Origin: Steinernema hermaphroditum
Lineage: Eukaryota > Nematoda > Chromadorea > Rhabditida > Steinernematidae
Length of the DNA: 64,000 nt
Assembly: GCA_030435675.1 (NCBI GenBank)
Contig: CM059622.1
Location: 9,424,001-9,488,000, forward strand
Direction: 5' to 3'
Translations under genes and position numbers: made by a program
Shown here: in pieces, positions 1-10,366 of the stretch
How the letters are laid out: every line of letters starts with the position of its first letter
How positions within the stretch are numbered: the first letter of the stretch is position 1
The notes under the pieces: generated by a model
The model's database searches: none
What the model saw: the letters and a program-made list of their open reading frames with translations, nothing else
Told to the model about the DNA's origin: nothing

Positions 1-105
1 GGTGTTCGCGGCGGGACCGTCATCCTGAATTTCTGTAGCCGTATCCAGCTCACTGGGAAATGCATCCCGGGAGGTCCCGGCTACTTCCAGTTCTGTGGGA
101 AGTGA
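1..105 (+). CDS. 3'-terminal exon of an unidentified upstream gene
   Basis: The first frame is open from base 1 to a TGA at 103-105. It encodes about 34 residues with three cysteines, ending ...GGPGYFQFCGK. An AATAAA polyadenylation signal follows at 118-123, so this is probably the last exon of a gene starting left of the window. Cysteines spaced among Gly/Phe/Tyr suggest a secreted protein. I do not recognise the family and the fragment is too short to assign a function. Confidence 0.45.
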   Translation, partial: GVRGGTVILNFCSRIQLTGKCIPGGPGYFQFCGK

Positions 106-843
106 GAAGAAGTAACCAATAAACTGACAACGCCTCCCAGTTCCTTCCCAGTCCTCCCACCTACATATGGAAGTGGACTTCCCAGTCACTGTTCTGGAAC
201 TTTTTTGACGTGAAAACTTTGTGACACACTACTTTATGGTATTTTTAACGTTCCGAAGCTGTTTCCAAAGGAATTTGAGAGTTTGAACTAGATATTACAG
301 TCTGTGTCCACGCTCGGTCAAGACCACACACAACGTTTTTTTTTTTGCGAACGGACGCCGCCGTCGTGTGTGATCTGTTCTTTCTTGATGGGTCGGGGAG
401 AAAGTTAACGCTAAATCGTCAGAGGGGAAACTACTGTTGAATTAGTCGAAGATATGTGGTTAAGATCTGCTTATCAAAAAAAAATTAATGGCATTTCAAA
501 AACTTATCCATCTTCTCCTGGAATTGCATATTGCGGTAGATTCACGGGTCCCGCCGCGAACACCCTGATTTTCAGTATAAATTACGGTAGCGACACGATT
601 GCCCGAGCGACACGATTGCCCACAACACCTGTCGACAATGTTGGTTCCTGCCGCGATTGCCCTTGCGCGCCAAGTTCAGGGTACAATCGTTGTTCCGTTG
701 GGTGCTGCCGTTTCTTTTTAGTGATGGATTCTCTCATCACTGATTTTCTCTGGTGGTCTGTTCTGCTATATATTCTTTGTGGTTCAGTGCTGTGTGTGCG
801 TGTTCAGTGCTGCAAGTACTTCTCAGCGACCTTCGCTTTCCAG
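106..843. other. Intergenic region upstream of the DDX52 helicase
   Basis: No gene is supported here. At about 583-622 a GAGCGACACGATTGCCC-type unit occurs twice in tandem; the same motif recurs inside the transposon nest at 39.6 and 40.2 kb. The reading frame opening at 454 continues into the helicase, but its first 130 codons look non-coding. A TTTCCAG directly before the ATG at 844 looks like a trans-splice or intron acceptor. Confidence 0.5.
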
Positions 844-2899
844 ATGCCGTCGAGTGATCTCTTCAAGCGCCTAACCTTCGGAGTGAAACGCTCGGGAACG
901 TCGTTTGAAACGTCAGCAAAGAACGCAGCTTGCACAGGTTCCCAGCTGAGAATGCGAAAGCTCTTGGACGAAGACGTGGAGCCCGTCGCGAAGAAGCAGA
1001 AGAAAGCTGAAGACGTGGAAGCAGAAGACGAAGAGTTGGAGTTGTTCGTCGGCAAGACGGTGTCCCTCTCCCGGAAGACGAAGAGAAACAAGAAAGTGAA
1101 GAAGATTGACGAGCAGCACTCAGAGAGGATTCTTCGTCTTCGCAAACTGAACAGAATATTCACATGGGGCAATGACATCCCCGACCCGTTTATCAATTTC
1201 GAAGATCTGAAGCTCCCGCAGCAAATGCTGAACAATCTCAAGGAGTTCGGGATCGAGGAACCCACTCCGATCCAGATGCAGTCGATCCCGATCATGATGG
1301 CCAAACGAGAACTGCTCGCCAGCGCACCTACAGGTACCTACTTTTCGGTGCCATTCTTTACATCGACGTCGTTCGAGGCTCCGGGAAGACGTTGGCATTT
1401 GTGCTTCCTGTTGTGCTGGACACGCTGCGACTGAAAGAACTGAAGAAATTCAAGAATAAGCCCGATCGTTTGGTTGCGATCGTGCTGGAACCCACAAAGG
1501 TTCTGGCCAAGCAAACCTACATGCAGTTCCTGAAATTCACTCAACACATGGGTATTTCTGTGGCGCACATGGACCAAAATGAAGTGCCCGAGAACGGTAC
1601 GATGCCCATAGTCGTTGAATTCTCTGTTTCTTCGATTTAAGTCAGCGTTATCGTCAGCACACCGAACCGCCTGATTTATGCAGCCGAGAAGTCGGAGACC
1701 TTTCGTAGTTCGTTCGAAACGCTCCGATGGCTGGTTGTCGATGAAAGCGACCGTTTGTTTGACACCACCGAAGGCGAAGGCAGCTTCAGGTACCAGGTAG
1801 TTCCAGTGAATAACTCACGTTAAATACATCCGCATTATTTAGCTGGCTAAAGTTTACAAGATGTGCAACGGAAAGTTTACCCACCGGGCGTTCTTCAGCG
1901 CTACATTCTCTTTTGAAGTAGAAGAGTGGTGCAAGGACAACTTGGACAACACGGTCATGGTTTGCATTGGGGCCAGAAACAGCGCCAACACCTCCGTGAC
2001 TCAAGAATTGGTCTTCGCCGGATCCGAACAAGGCAAGATCAGTGCAATGCGTGCGCTCTTCCGCGAGGGATTCGAAGCGCCAGCAATCGTCTTCACTCAG
2101 GTACCTTCATTGTCACCTCGATCTACTTTACGCGAGTCTTTTTAGAGTAAAGATCGGGCCGTACAAGTGCATTCGGAGATATCCGGGTTTGTGCCTGAAG
2201 TTCCATGTGTGCTCATCACAAGCGAGTGCTCCGACAAGAAGGTAATACTCCTACGTTCTCTTTCATATTTTGCTCCGTTTTCAGTACAAAGAGGCACTGG
2301 AAAAATTCCGGGATGGCAGGGCTTGGGTGCTGGTGTGCACGGAGTTGTTGGGTCGCGGTCTTGATTTGAAGGGCGTAAACATGGTCATCAACTTCGACAT
2401 GCCGCTCTCTGTTGTTAGTTACATTCATCGGATAGGTGTGTGCACCCATATAACACCTCCGTTATAATTCTCGCGTTGAAGGGCGCACGGGCAGAGCCGG
2501 CAGGACTGGAAGAGCTATCACATACTTCACGGAGCGCGACATCAACTTCATCAGGCCAATCGCTACGGTAGTTAGTCAGGCAGGATTTGACGTTCCGGAA
2601 TATACTCTGAAAGTGAGGAAGCCAACTCAGTATGATTCTGTTTCGTACGCATTCGTATATCGCCGAACTTCAGGAAAGAAAAGAAGGACATCCAAAAGCA
2701 TGCCCCTAAGCGAAAATGCATCAACTTCTCTCATCGCCAACGTGGCGGCTTCAAGGGCGGAAAGAAAAGCGATACTCCCAAGGAGCAAAACGACGTTGGC
2801 GAAACCAGCAAGCCGAAGACGAGCGGAAAGGCCACGAAGAAAGGTGGAACCTCGAAGAGAAAACCGGTGGAAACTGCGATGCCACAAAGGAAGCCTTAG
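844..2899 (+). CDS. ddx-52: DEAD-box RNA helicase, DDX52/Rok1 family
   Basis: ATP-dependent RNA helicase of the DDX52/Rok1 type, which acts in nucleolar 18S rRNA/small-subunit maturation. Exons read as 844-1333, 1378-1596, 1642-1796, 1843-2100, 2146-2241, 2285-2435 and 2482 onward, with introns of 42-46 nt. Visible motifs are Q motif (PTPIQMQ), Walker A APTGSGKT (split by intron 1), motif Ia PTKVLA instead of PTRELA, VSTPNRL, motif II DESD, SAT (FSATF), the family-typical IGARNSA, and motif [13 protein letters not shown]. The N-terminus is acidic/lysine-rich and the tail is lysine-rich. The last splice (near 2613-2670) is uncertain: the C-terminal frame ending at TAG 2897 needs a frame change there. 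The start is chosen because TTTCCAG abuts the ATG. Orthology rests on IGARNSA and DESD plus C-terminal similarity. Confidence 0.9.
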
Positions 2900-3060
2900 C
2901 TGTTGTAGTCTTGTTGTTGTTGTTATTTAATGTTGTTGCAGGGAATGTTTCGCCATATGACCGGGAGCAGCAGTTTGTAATTTAAATCTGTGGGACGGTA
3001 GGTTTAGTTGGGCGATATGTACAACATTTTTGCGGCTCAAAGGCTAATGGATGAAGCGCT

Positions 3061-4710
3061 TCAGATGTCGACCTCGCTCGTCTCCTCTTCGCAGATTTCG
3101 GCTGTGTACCGATTTCGCTGGCGGATGGCGAGCAGCAAAGTACGGTAGATGGCCTGCGGAGTTGCTGTCAGTGAATTATGCTTTTATCGTACCTCGTATT
3201 GATATGCGTTCCGGACCATGGCCGCTCTCTGGGTTCTCAAGTAGCGCACACAGCCACAAATGTTGATGCACGGGGTCTCAGGGTCTTCCACGCGCTCGAG
3301 AAGGATGTCCACTGCGATGAAGACGCCGCTTCGTCCGACGCCTAGGGATACTGTAGATTTAGAGCTCTCGAGGACCTACCCGCGCTGCAGTGCACGACAA
3401 TTGGGTCGCAGGGGCGCGACTCGCGGACGGCGCGAACGAACTGGAGAAGGTCCTCGGGATTAGGCGCCTCAGTGTCGTTCCATCCTCTGAGGTGCCATTG
3501 GAGGATCTGTCAGAGTTGTCCTGTGAGTTGACGCCGCAAAGAAATCAAACCGTTCGAGTTTCGCCATCGCAGGTCACATGGAACTCCCGCCGGTAGCAGA
3601 TCTCATCTTCTGTGAAACAGTAGAAGTTGATGGTCATCCCGGCTACCGTAATCTCCTCACCCGGGTTCTCTGGCCAGTATATCGCACATTTGATCTAGAA
3701 ACGATGGTTCTGAGCGTAGAGCCTTGGCAACGCACCTTGCCTCTCTCGAAGCAGTCTGTCAGCATCACGATGCACTGGCTGTGCTCCCACACCATGCGCC
3801 AGAAATCGGCTACCGTACCCTCTCGGGCGCACTCGTCGGCGCCAATGGGTCCCTGCGTGGCGATGTAGCGTATGCCGTGGTGGCCGGGCACCTAAACTGA
3901 GAGATACGGTCGGAAGGGCCGATTGCCCACTTTGATTCCGCTCGCGTTGATGTAATCGCTGCCGCCGTGGACGTCTTGGCGCAGTTTGACCCGGTTGAAG
4001 TCATCTGAAGAAGCTGTTCCTAGAGGCGTCGGACTCGGACTCACAGGGAAGCACGTTGAAGTAGCGGTTCTTCTTGATGTTCTCCACGTGGTTAGCCTCG
4101 TCTGTTGACTGGTCGCCGAAGAAGGAGCGGTTGAGACTCTGAAAGGCGCCAGCTCGCTTCGGAGGGGAGAGACGACTTACCTTGTATTCGCGTCCGAGGC
4201 GCTCATCGGCGACGTCGGCGAAGTCAGCGATAGCCAGGCTCCTGAAGGCATCGGGTTCGGAGGGACCTCTAGAGGGGACGTACGTCTCGTCGAAACTCTG
4301 CACATGGTGCTCCTGATGGCGCTCCACGAGTCCCGTCACGTCGAGGCTGAAGACATGTCGCGGTTCTGGCTCCTCCTCTACAGTGGACGCCTCTGTAGTG
4401 GGCGGCGAAAGGAGCGACAGCAGCGTCGGAGGGGAGTCGGGACGTTTCGAGGGCTCGTCGAAGTGCTCCTCTTCGGACACGACCACGAAGTCCTCGGGGG
4501 GCGGCGACACCGAGAAAGGTTTCGCGTGGAAAGTGCTCCCTTTCTTCCCCTCGGGGCCATAATGGATACTGTAGCCACTCTCGACGATGTTGCCGGCGAG
4601 AAAGACTCGATGCCGACGGCGTTTCCGGCGGCAGTGGACGAAGGAGACAACGGCGACGACGATGACGACCAGGAGCGTCGCCGCGAGGATGATCGACACG
4701 ATCGTGGAGC
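3061..4710 (-). CDS. Receptor-type protein tyrosine phosphatase, 5' end not found
   Basis: A single-pass membrane tyrosine phosphatase, read from 4710 down to TGA at 3061. A hydrophobic segment ([20 protein letters not shown], about 4655-4705) followed by CRRKRRR marks a transmembrane helix and cytoplasmic anchor. A juxtamembrane stretch of about 150 residues precedes one PTP domain with [43 protein letters not shown] (catalytic Cys; split by an intron near 3350-3387) and a C-terminal helix. Introns of about 37-45 nt restore the frame, for example removing an apparent TAG near 3893. A splice acceptor at 4711-4712 shows that an upstream exon, probably ectodomain or signal peptide, is missing. 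The general-acid loop reads W-N-D rather than W-P-D at 3474-3482. The specific receptor subtype is not assigned. Confidence 0.85.
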
Positions 4711-4716
4711 CTAAAG

Positions 4717-5803
4717 AAGCATTCTCGAGTCGACCGGTCTCGCCGTGAATGCAGCTTCGGTCACTTTTTGCGCCGAAGTGACCGTCGACGATAAATCAAA
4801 AATCGAAGGAGTTAGTGGCGCGGCGGGAGACCGGCGGGAGACCCTCCGGAGGACTCCCTTTACGCAAATTGCTCCTTGCTTTTCGCCGTGGGAGCGCGGA
4901 TCACAGGCCTAAATCGCGTTTAGGACCGGTCGGATTCCGAAGACGTTTAGGGGAACTGGAGGGGCGACGCGTCTGGAGGGGACCGTCGGAAGGACTCGAA
5001 GAGGGAAACCCACCGTTCATGGCTGCTGCTGTGGCGGCGATCGCGAAATCTGAGTAAGTTCTGAAAGACGCACATAATCTTCCTCTTCGAGGACACAACG
5101 CGCAAAGAGTGTCGCCATCGGCGACAAATAACAACAAAACGCGAAGGGGCGGCGACCCCGGAGGCGGGCTCCTCGGCGCCGTCTGCCGATTCCAGTGCGG
5201 CGTCAGGATTCCGCCCTTCCGAGGGACACGCGCTCCGGAGGCGCTGTTTTCATTTATACCAAAAGAAAACAGATCGTTATCTATGTGCCGGCGCGTACTC
5301 GTGGTCCGAGTGACGAAGCGGCTCGGCGCCTTCCGAGAGACCAGCGGAAGCGAAAGAACGCGCGAAGGCCATCGCGGAAGGCGAAAAAGCAGAGCTGTTT
5401 GTGCGGATCCACCGAGCCGCTTCTACGAGGGGTGACTTTTAGAGGACGTAGGGTGCCTGTGGTGCCGCACTCTGCTGGGCCTTATCGGATGCCGACTTTT
5501 ACAATTCGCAAAAGCAAATATTTTCACATGTGCACTTTCTCCGCTGATCCGCGAGAATCCGAACGCCGAGGAGCGCCGATTCCTCGATCTTCCGACATGG
5601 CTGCGGGTGTGTTTCGTGTTGAAGACGGTCCTGAGGCTGAGGGTCGGGCTCTTCTAAAAGTGACACGATCTCCGATTTGGTCGTGGGGTGCCTCCGGATG
5701 CCTCCGTCTCCCGAATCGGTCCTACGACCTTGCTCCGATTGTGACGTGACGCCTCCGATCCTTATCGCCCCTCTGTCGTCCCCAGCAATCCCTTCCCAGT
5801 CCG
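4717..5803. other. Non-annotated interval between phosphatase and small secreted gene
   Basis: Open frames exist on both strands but none shows family similarity, signal sequence or convincing exon structure. The interval should contain the 5' exon(s) of the phosphatase on the minus strand and the promoter of the following plus-strand gene. A short palindrome around a CTTCGGTCAC / GAAGTGACCG pair sits at 4753-4788. Confidence 0.4.
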
Positions 5804-6173
5804 ATGAACCCTCTGGCGCTCCTCGTCCTCCTCCTCAGTCTCTGCGTCGCCGTCGTCTTGAGCGCCTCCTGCTCCTCCAGTGAGTCTTCCATTCGTGAAG
5901 TCTCCAGAGTCTCTTAGGCCAGTACTGCCCCGTCGGCTGGAGCGTCAAGCGGCGCGAAGATCGTTCGGCGATGACTTGCGAGGCGACCGACCCGACGCGG
6001 AAGTGTCCGAAGCCCTTCGTATGCGTCCGCTCTCACTGCGACCTCAGCTTCTGCTGCGCCAACCAGAGTAGGTTCACCCGGTCGGCCCCTGAGGTGTGGC
6101 GGTTGTAGAGGTGCTCGAGCGGATGAAGACCGCCGAAGCAGACGCCGCCGACGACACCGACGACGAACTCTGA
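5804..6173 (+). CDS. Small secreted cysteine-rich protein (lustrin/WAP-like repeat)
   Basis: Three short exons (5804-5879, 5918-6067, 6109-6173) joined by 38 and 41 nt introns give a protein of about 95 residues. It begins with a clear signal peptide (MNPLALLVLLLSLCVAVVLS). The mature part has the order CS..QYCPVGW...TC...KCPKPFVCV.SHC...FCC, which resembles the nematode lustrin-type cysteine-rich repeat, then an acidic tail (TAEADAADDTDDEL). Such proteins are secreted or cuticle/matrix associated; the role here is unknown. Reading through the second intron would instead end at 6108, but the intron has good GTAGGT and TTGTAG signals. No exon is long enough to stand out alone, so this gene is easy to miss. 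Confidence 0.6.
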
Positions 6174-6562
6174 GACTTCCCTTTCGATCGCGTGGAACCC
6201 TTTTTTGAGTAAAAAATGATCTGCGGTGCTTGAGGACGTTTAAAGTGACAGAAGGTGGGTGGCGAGAGAAGGGGGACGAAATCAGGGGTCGGTAAGGCGA
6301 CTTCTCCGATTACAGGAGAATAATCCCCACTTGGTAATCGCGTTTGAATCGCCTTTCATCGTCGAAGACATCCATGAATCCATGACTCGGAGCCTGGTCA
6401 AGGGTCGCCACATGGGGTGCAAGAAGAGGTTCTCTGACGTTGTTCGTTGAAGTTTATTAGAATTCTATGATATGCACACAGGGAGAGACGATGGCACGAG
6501 GCTGGGTTGGGGACCCCGTAGAGGACTAATGGTACGAGGAAGACAGCTTTTGCGAAGGGAGA
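6174..6562. other. Intergenic, nothing recognised
   Basis: Convergent 3' flanks of the small secreted gene (+) and the multi-TM gene (-). No coding exon, RNA gene or repeat was identified. Confidence 0.4.
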
Positions 6563-9500
6563 TCACGCCTTCCGGGCGCCCGAGGAGACCAGGCGACTCT
6601 TCTCGCGAAAGTACTGATAGCACTTACGAACAGTGTCCGTGGCGAAAATCTGAATCGGACTGTGAGGGCCAGCCCGGAACGTTACCGTATACCTCGATGC
6701 ATAGGGCGAGACAGCCGCCGAGGAGGAGAACGCCTCCGAGGTGCCGTGCGGCACTCGGCGAGCTGAAGGAGAAGTCCAGAGGCCGCGAGGAGTGTCTGAT
6801 ATCCTCGAACTTGTCCATCCCCGTGACTACGGTATCGCTCTCGTAGAGCTGCCGAAAGACGGCGAAGACGGCGACGCTGTAGTGGCCAAAGTAGATCGCG
6901 ATCGCCTTGTAGATGAACAACAGGGTCAGCGTGATGGTGAACATCTGAAGAGCGATCGATTAGAGCGTGCCTCCTGGCCGCATTGGAGCGGAATCTGCGT
7001 GCTCTCTGCGGGGTGGGGGACCGGGTCGGGGGGGTTGGTGTGCAGCAAGCCTTGCTCTACCAGATGCTGTGCAAAAAACACCCGAAGCCCATTGTAAATC
7101 TTGGTCCAAACGGGCCATCTTTACCCAAAAGTCATGATTTGCCTTATGATGGTCCCGGAACGATGTCCCTGAATGAAAGGAAAATACGGTAGATTTGTGA
7201 AAATTGCCAGCTTGCTTTTGTGGAAAAGTCGTCATTTTGCCTTTTTTGCAACATGATGGTTTATCAGGTCTTTCATTTGTGCCCCCAGCGATCGGTCGGG
7301 TCGTCCACTCGCTCTCTCTCTCTGAGGCTGTCTGAGCCGAATGAGTTAAGTGAGCGGTCGTTCTCGGCCGTCGCTGTTGGCGCAATGATCGCCCCGGCTC
7401 CCAGAAGGCCTGGAACACCAGGGAGCCGTAGTTCCACCGTCTCGCTAAAAAGCCCGTCACGACCGCCCGACTCTACCCGCGCCAGAGAAGCCGAAGAAGC
7501 GTTGCAACTCCGAAGTCCGCGTCGCCAGCCGAACCGAAGATGCCCCTCCGTTCCGTTCGCTGTTCTCCGCCGCCGCGCCACTTCCGGAATCAACTCTTCA
7601 CGACTTCGACGCCCGCGCATACTGATGGGAACGCTGGATTCTCTTCGGATTCGTCTGCTCCACCGAAACCAGAAGAAAATCAGCGGCTACGGTGTGACTT
7701 TGTTCTTCTTTGTGCATTTATGAGACGTCCTGCACGGCGTAAGCCGTTGATTCGGGAAGATAAATCGTGTAAAATCGTGATGGTTTATCAAACCACAGTG
7801 TCGTCGTTCGAAGCAGCATAAGCAGCGAGCAGTGAAGCCAACTGTCTACTGCTTATGTTGGACACATGGTAACTCATCCCCCACCAGCTCATACCACAAA
7901 CATACCGTAGGTAACTTATGCCATGGACACCGACACCACACTGTACATTTCATAGGATTTTTTGGTTTTTTTTTGTAAAAATTGACATCCATGTTCCGTT
8001 GAACGTAATTATATCTTCGGTCCATCAGGTGCTTAAGGAGTGCTCATTTGGGCTAGAAGCTTTATGCAATTTTCGGAGGTGGCTGTTGTCTACACATTTC
8101 CCTTCCATTCGTAATTTTGCAGATGCTGTGGGTGAGACATAACATACAGGTATGCAAGGGGTCAGTCTTCGATGCACGCCTAAGGCTTATAAATAGTGTA
8201 TTAGGGAAAAAGGTGTATCTATCCTGGGGTAGAAGGTAAAGGCCGAAATCTACAAACACTTCAAGGGCGCAATTGGACATTACATTCGTGTTCGACTTTT
8301 ACATACCAAAAATGTCACAGAATGTGTTTTAGTGTAGTCTCAAGCATTATTCTCAATACGTTCGACCTTCTAATAATCCCAGCCTTCACAAACGATCAAC
8401 ACGGGTCTTTAATTACTGCGAGACACCCACAGACAGATTTACCCTTCAGATAATTGGTTTACCGCAAAGAAACAAATTAACCTTAGGGACTGTTTCTGAA
8501 GTTTAGAGTGTCCCACAACGGCAGAACTGTCATGACTACAGTGTGTCCGTTTGGCTACGCAGAACATATCTCCAGAAATTCTTGTTTCTTGTTTGACCAT
8601 CTTCCCTTTAATACGTCTTACCGTGGCTAAGAGTTTGATACAAAGTGACATATGAGGTCGTAGAGTCACACGCATAATTGTTGTTCTAGGAGGACCGGTC
8701 TAATCCATGGCCATGGCCATGGCCGATGTGGTCTAATTCATGGCCATGGCCATGGGCGTGGCCATGAATTAGACCGCCTGCATGGCCCTGAATTAGACCA
8801 CACGTATATCCATGAATTGAATTGCATCGGTCATGGCCATGGCCGCGACTGTAAATGACCATGGCCATGGATTAGACCGGTCCGTTCTAGGAAGGTTAAT
8901 TAGAATAAAGTTGTCCATCTGACTCAAACTCTGATTATACACAGCATCGGTCGCGCTTGGACTTGAAGCAGCTGGAAGCAGCAGACAGACTACTGACTAG
9001 GGTCTCACAACGCTTTGCCTGACCTCGCTGTTCGGAGCTTCGAACGACGACACTGCTGTCTGCTGCCTGAGGTCCCAGAGCGATGTGCCTGAATTCGCTG
9101 TCTGGTGCTGCTTCTGCTGCTTCGTGCTGCCTCGAACGGATACGGTTTTATAATAACGTTCGAACTACCCACCATTTGAGCTGTAACTGCCCACAAATAC
9201 ACCGTATTTTACACCCATTCAGGGACATCGCTGCGGGACCATCGTAATGGAAACATGACTTGTGGATAAAGATGGCCATTTAGGCCAAAATGAGCAATGT
9301 GCTTAGGCTGTTTTTGCATACCATCTGGTAGAGGATGGGATGGCCTATAAAAAACCATCAGCGCTCTTTAACTCCGCTCCAGCTCGACCGTCACAATACA
9401 TTGCGAATTCAGGGAGTTCGTTGAGGGACCACTATCGACCCACCCCTTACCCACCCCTGGTGTCGCGGTGGTGAGCGGTCGGTCCCTCCGGTCGCTCTCT

Positions 9501-10366
9501 GTGTCTGGTTGGCCAGATGGCAAACCCCGTGGCAGTTGTGACTGTTCCGGCTTCCAGAGGGAATTGGGACACCCGGAAGCCGTAGTCCCACCACCGCTGA
9601 CAACAAGATGTTTGACGCCAGGAATCCGACGCCCGACGCTGCGTGAGATGTCATCCCGAAGGTCGCCGACGCTGTGAGGACCAGGGAAGACGCAACTGTC
9701 GGACCACGGACCATCAGATGCAAGCTCAGAAGTGTCCGCTGTGCCGCAAACGATGTTCCGCTACCGTATCCGAAGATTTTCCGATTCCCAGATACCCCGT
9801 GAAGTGCGCCGTCTACGACCGGTTCGATATCTACGCCGCGCCAGGGATGAAGCAGTCTGCCAGACATCCTCTGTTTGTCTATTTTCGGTGTCGCGCAAGG
9901 CATAATACCTTTGATTCGCGAAATAAAGTCGTAAAGTCTTTTTGCTGGTGATCTCATTTTTGCGCTGCCAAAAAAAGACGCAAATGACCCCATCACATTA
10001 ATTTTTTGTGCACAGTTTAGAAAGCGAACCAATTAGCCGACCTGTTTGACGAGGTAGGGGATCAGAAGGAGCGGCTTCGCGGCAAAGACCCCGTAGAGGA
10101 CGAGGACGGCGCCCGCGAGTGAGACAGCGTAGCAGAGCAGGAGGCCCACGAAGGGCACCGTCGAGGCGTCGGTCGTCGTGTTGGAGAGGTTGACCAGGCC
10201 TGTGAAGAGCTGGAAGGGATGCAACCACATAACCACCAGTGGAGGGTACCAGGGCGGCGAAGAAGGTGACCTCGAGTAACATTAGGAGAGCGGTGGCGGG
10301 CCGCACGTCGACGCAGAAGCAGCACGTCCGGAGGGGCGCCTTCAGCGCTTCATCGGTCGTTTTCAT
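6563..10366 (-). CDS. Multi-transmembrane protein, four exons with a 3.1 kb repeat-filled intron
   Basis: Exons read 10366-10250, 10209-10042, 6944-6693 and 6649-6563, all in phase, giving about 207 residues. The N-terminus (MKTTDEALKAPLRTCCFC) is followed by about four hydrophobic segments, such as ATALLMLLEVTFFAALLFTG, FVGLLLCYAVSLAGAVLVLY and MFTITLTLLFIYKAIAIYF. Introns 1 and 3 are 40 and 43 nt. Intron 2 (6945-10041) is 3,097 nt and contains the repeats listed separately. Exon 2 ends ...PYLVKQ at a GT with poor downstream consensus; reading through stops two codons later, so a truncated 97-residue form is the alternative. The CC-x-C start and four-TM layout recall LAPTM-like nematode membrane proteins, but I cannot assign a family or function. 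A CTTCAG lies just upstream of the ATG. Confidence 0.6.
7050..7200 (+). repeat. Left arm of a dispersed inverted repeat
   Basis: About 150 bp here match the reverse complement of 9185-9335 at roughly 75% by eye. Shared landmarks are CTCTACCAGATG, GGCCATCTTTA, AGTCATG, GATGGTCCCG and CGATGTCCCTGAATG. The pair lies inside the large intron of the multi-TM gene and probably marks ends or copies of one non-autonomous element. Confidence 0.65.
7270..7620. repeat. Dispersed repeat related to 9.4-9.97 kb and 40.3-41.4 kb
   Basis: Conceptual translation on the minus strand gives VELRLPGVPG, close to VVGLRLPGVPIPSGSR from 9.6 kb and a matching stretch near 41.26 kb. The shared peptide-like pattern simply reports nucleotide similarity between copies of a repeat; I see no transposase. 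Confidence 0.45.
8692..8883. mobile_element. Mutator-type MITE, 192 bp, with perfect TIRs and 9 bp TSD
   Basis: The ends 8692-8716 and 8859-8883 are perfect 25 bp inverted repeats beginning GGACCGGTCTAATCC. They are flanked by a perfect 9 bp direct duplication GTTCTAGGA at 8683-8691 and 8884-8892. A 9 bp target duplication is the hallmark of Mutator-like elements. The interior is built of CCATGG/GGCCATGGCC palindromes with a second inverted pair GGTCTAATTCATGG / CCATGAATTAGACC. There is no coding capacity. It sits in intron 2 of the multi-TM gene. Confidence 0.9.
9185..9335 (-). repeat. Right arm of the dispersed inverted repeat (see 7050-7200)
   Basis: Reverse complement of the 7050-7200 arm with shared blocks including CTACCAGATG and GATGTCCCTGAATG. 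Together the arms bracket about 2 kb that includes the Mutator-type MITE. Confidence 0.65.
9400..9970. repeat. Dispersed repeat copy, also present inside the 34-42 kb transposon
   Basis: The segment from about 9466 to 9690 matches the reverse complement of about 41180-41390 (shared GTTGGCCAGATGGCAAACC, ACAACAAGATG). The part near 9740-9900 matches about 40330-40520. In the Harbinger nest the two halves occur as an inverted pair, so this is a further copy of the same nested repeat. The long minus-strand open frame across it has no protein-family support. Confidence 0.6.

Noticed and set aside
454..843. Long plus-strand frame upstream of the helicase as a coding N-terminus
   Set aside because: No family similarity, includes a dispersed repeat, and a TTTCCAG directly before the ATG at 844 marks the likely start.
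3885..3900. In-frame stop in the phosphatase domain
   Set aside because: It lies within a 39 nt intron (GTGGGC...GTTTAG) whose removal joins YINASGIK to [15 protein letters not shown].
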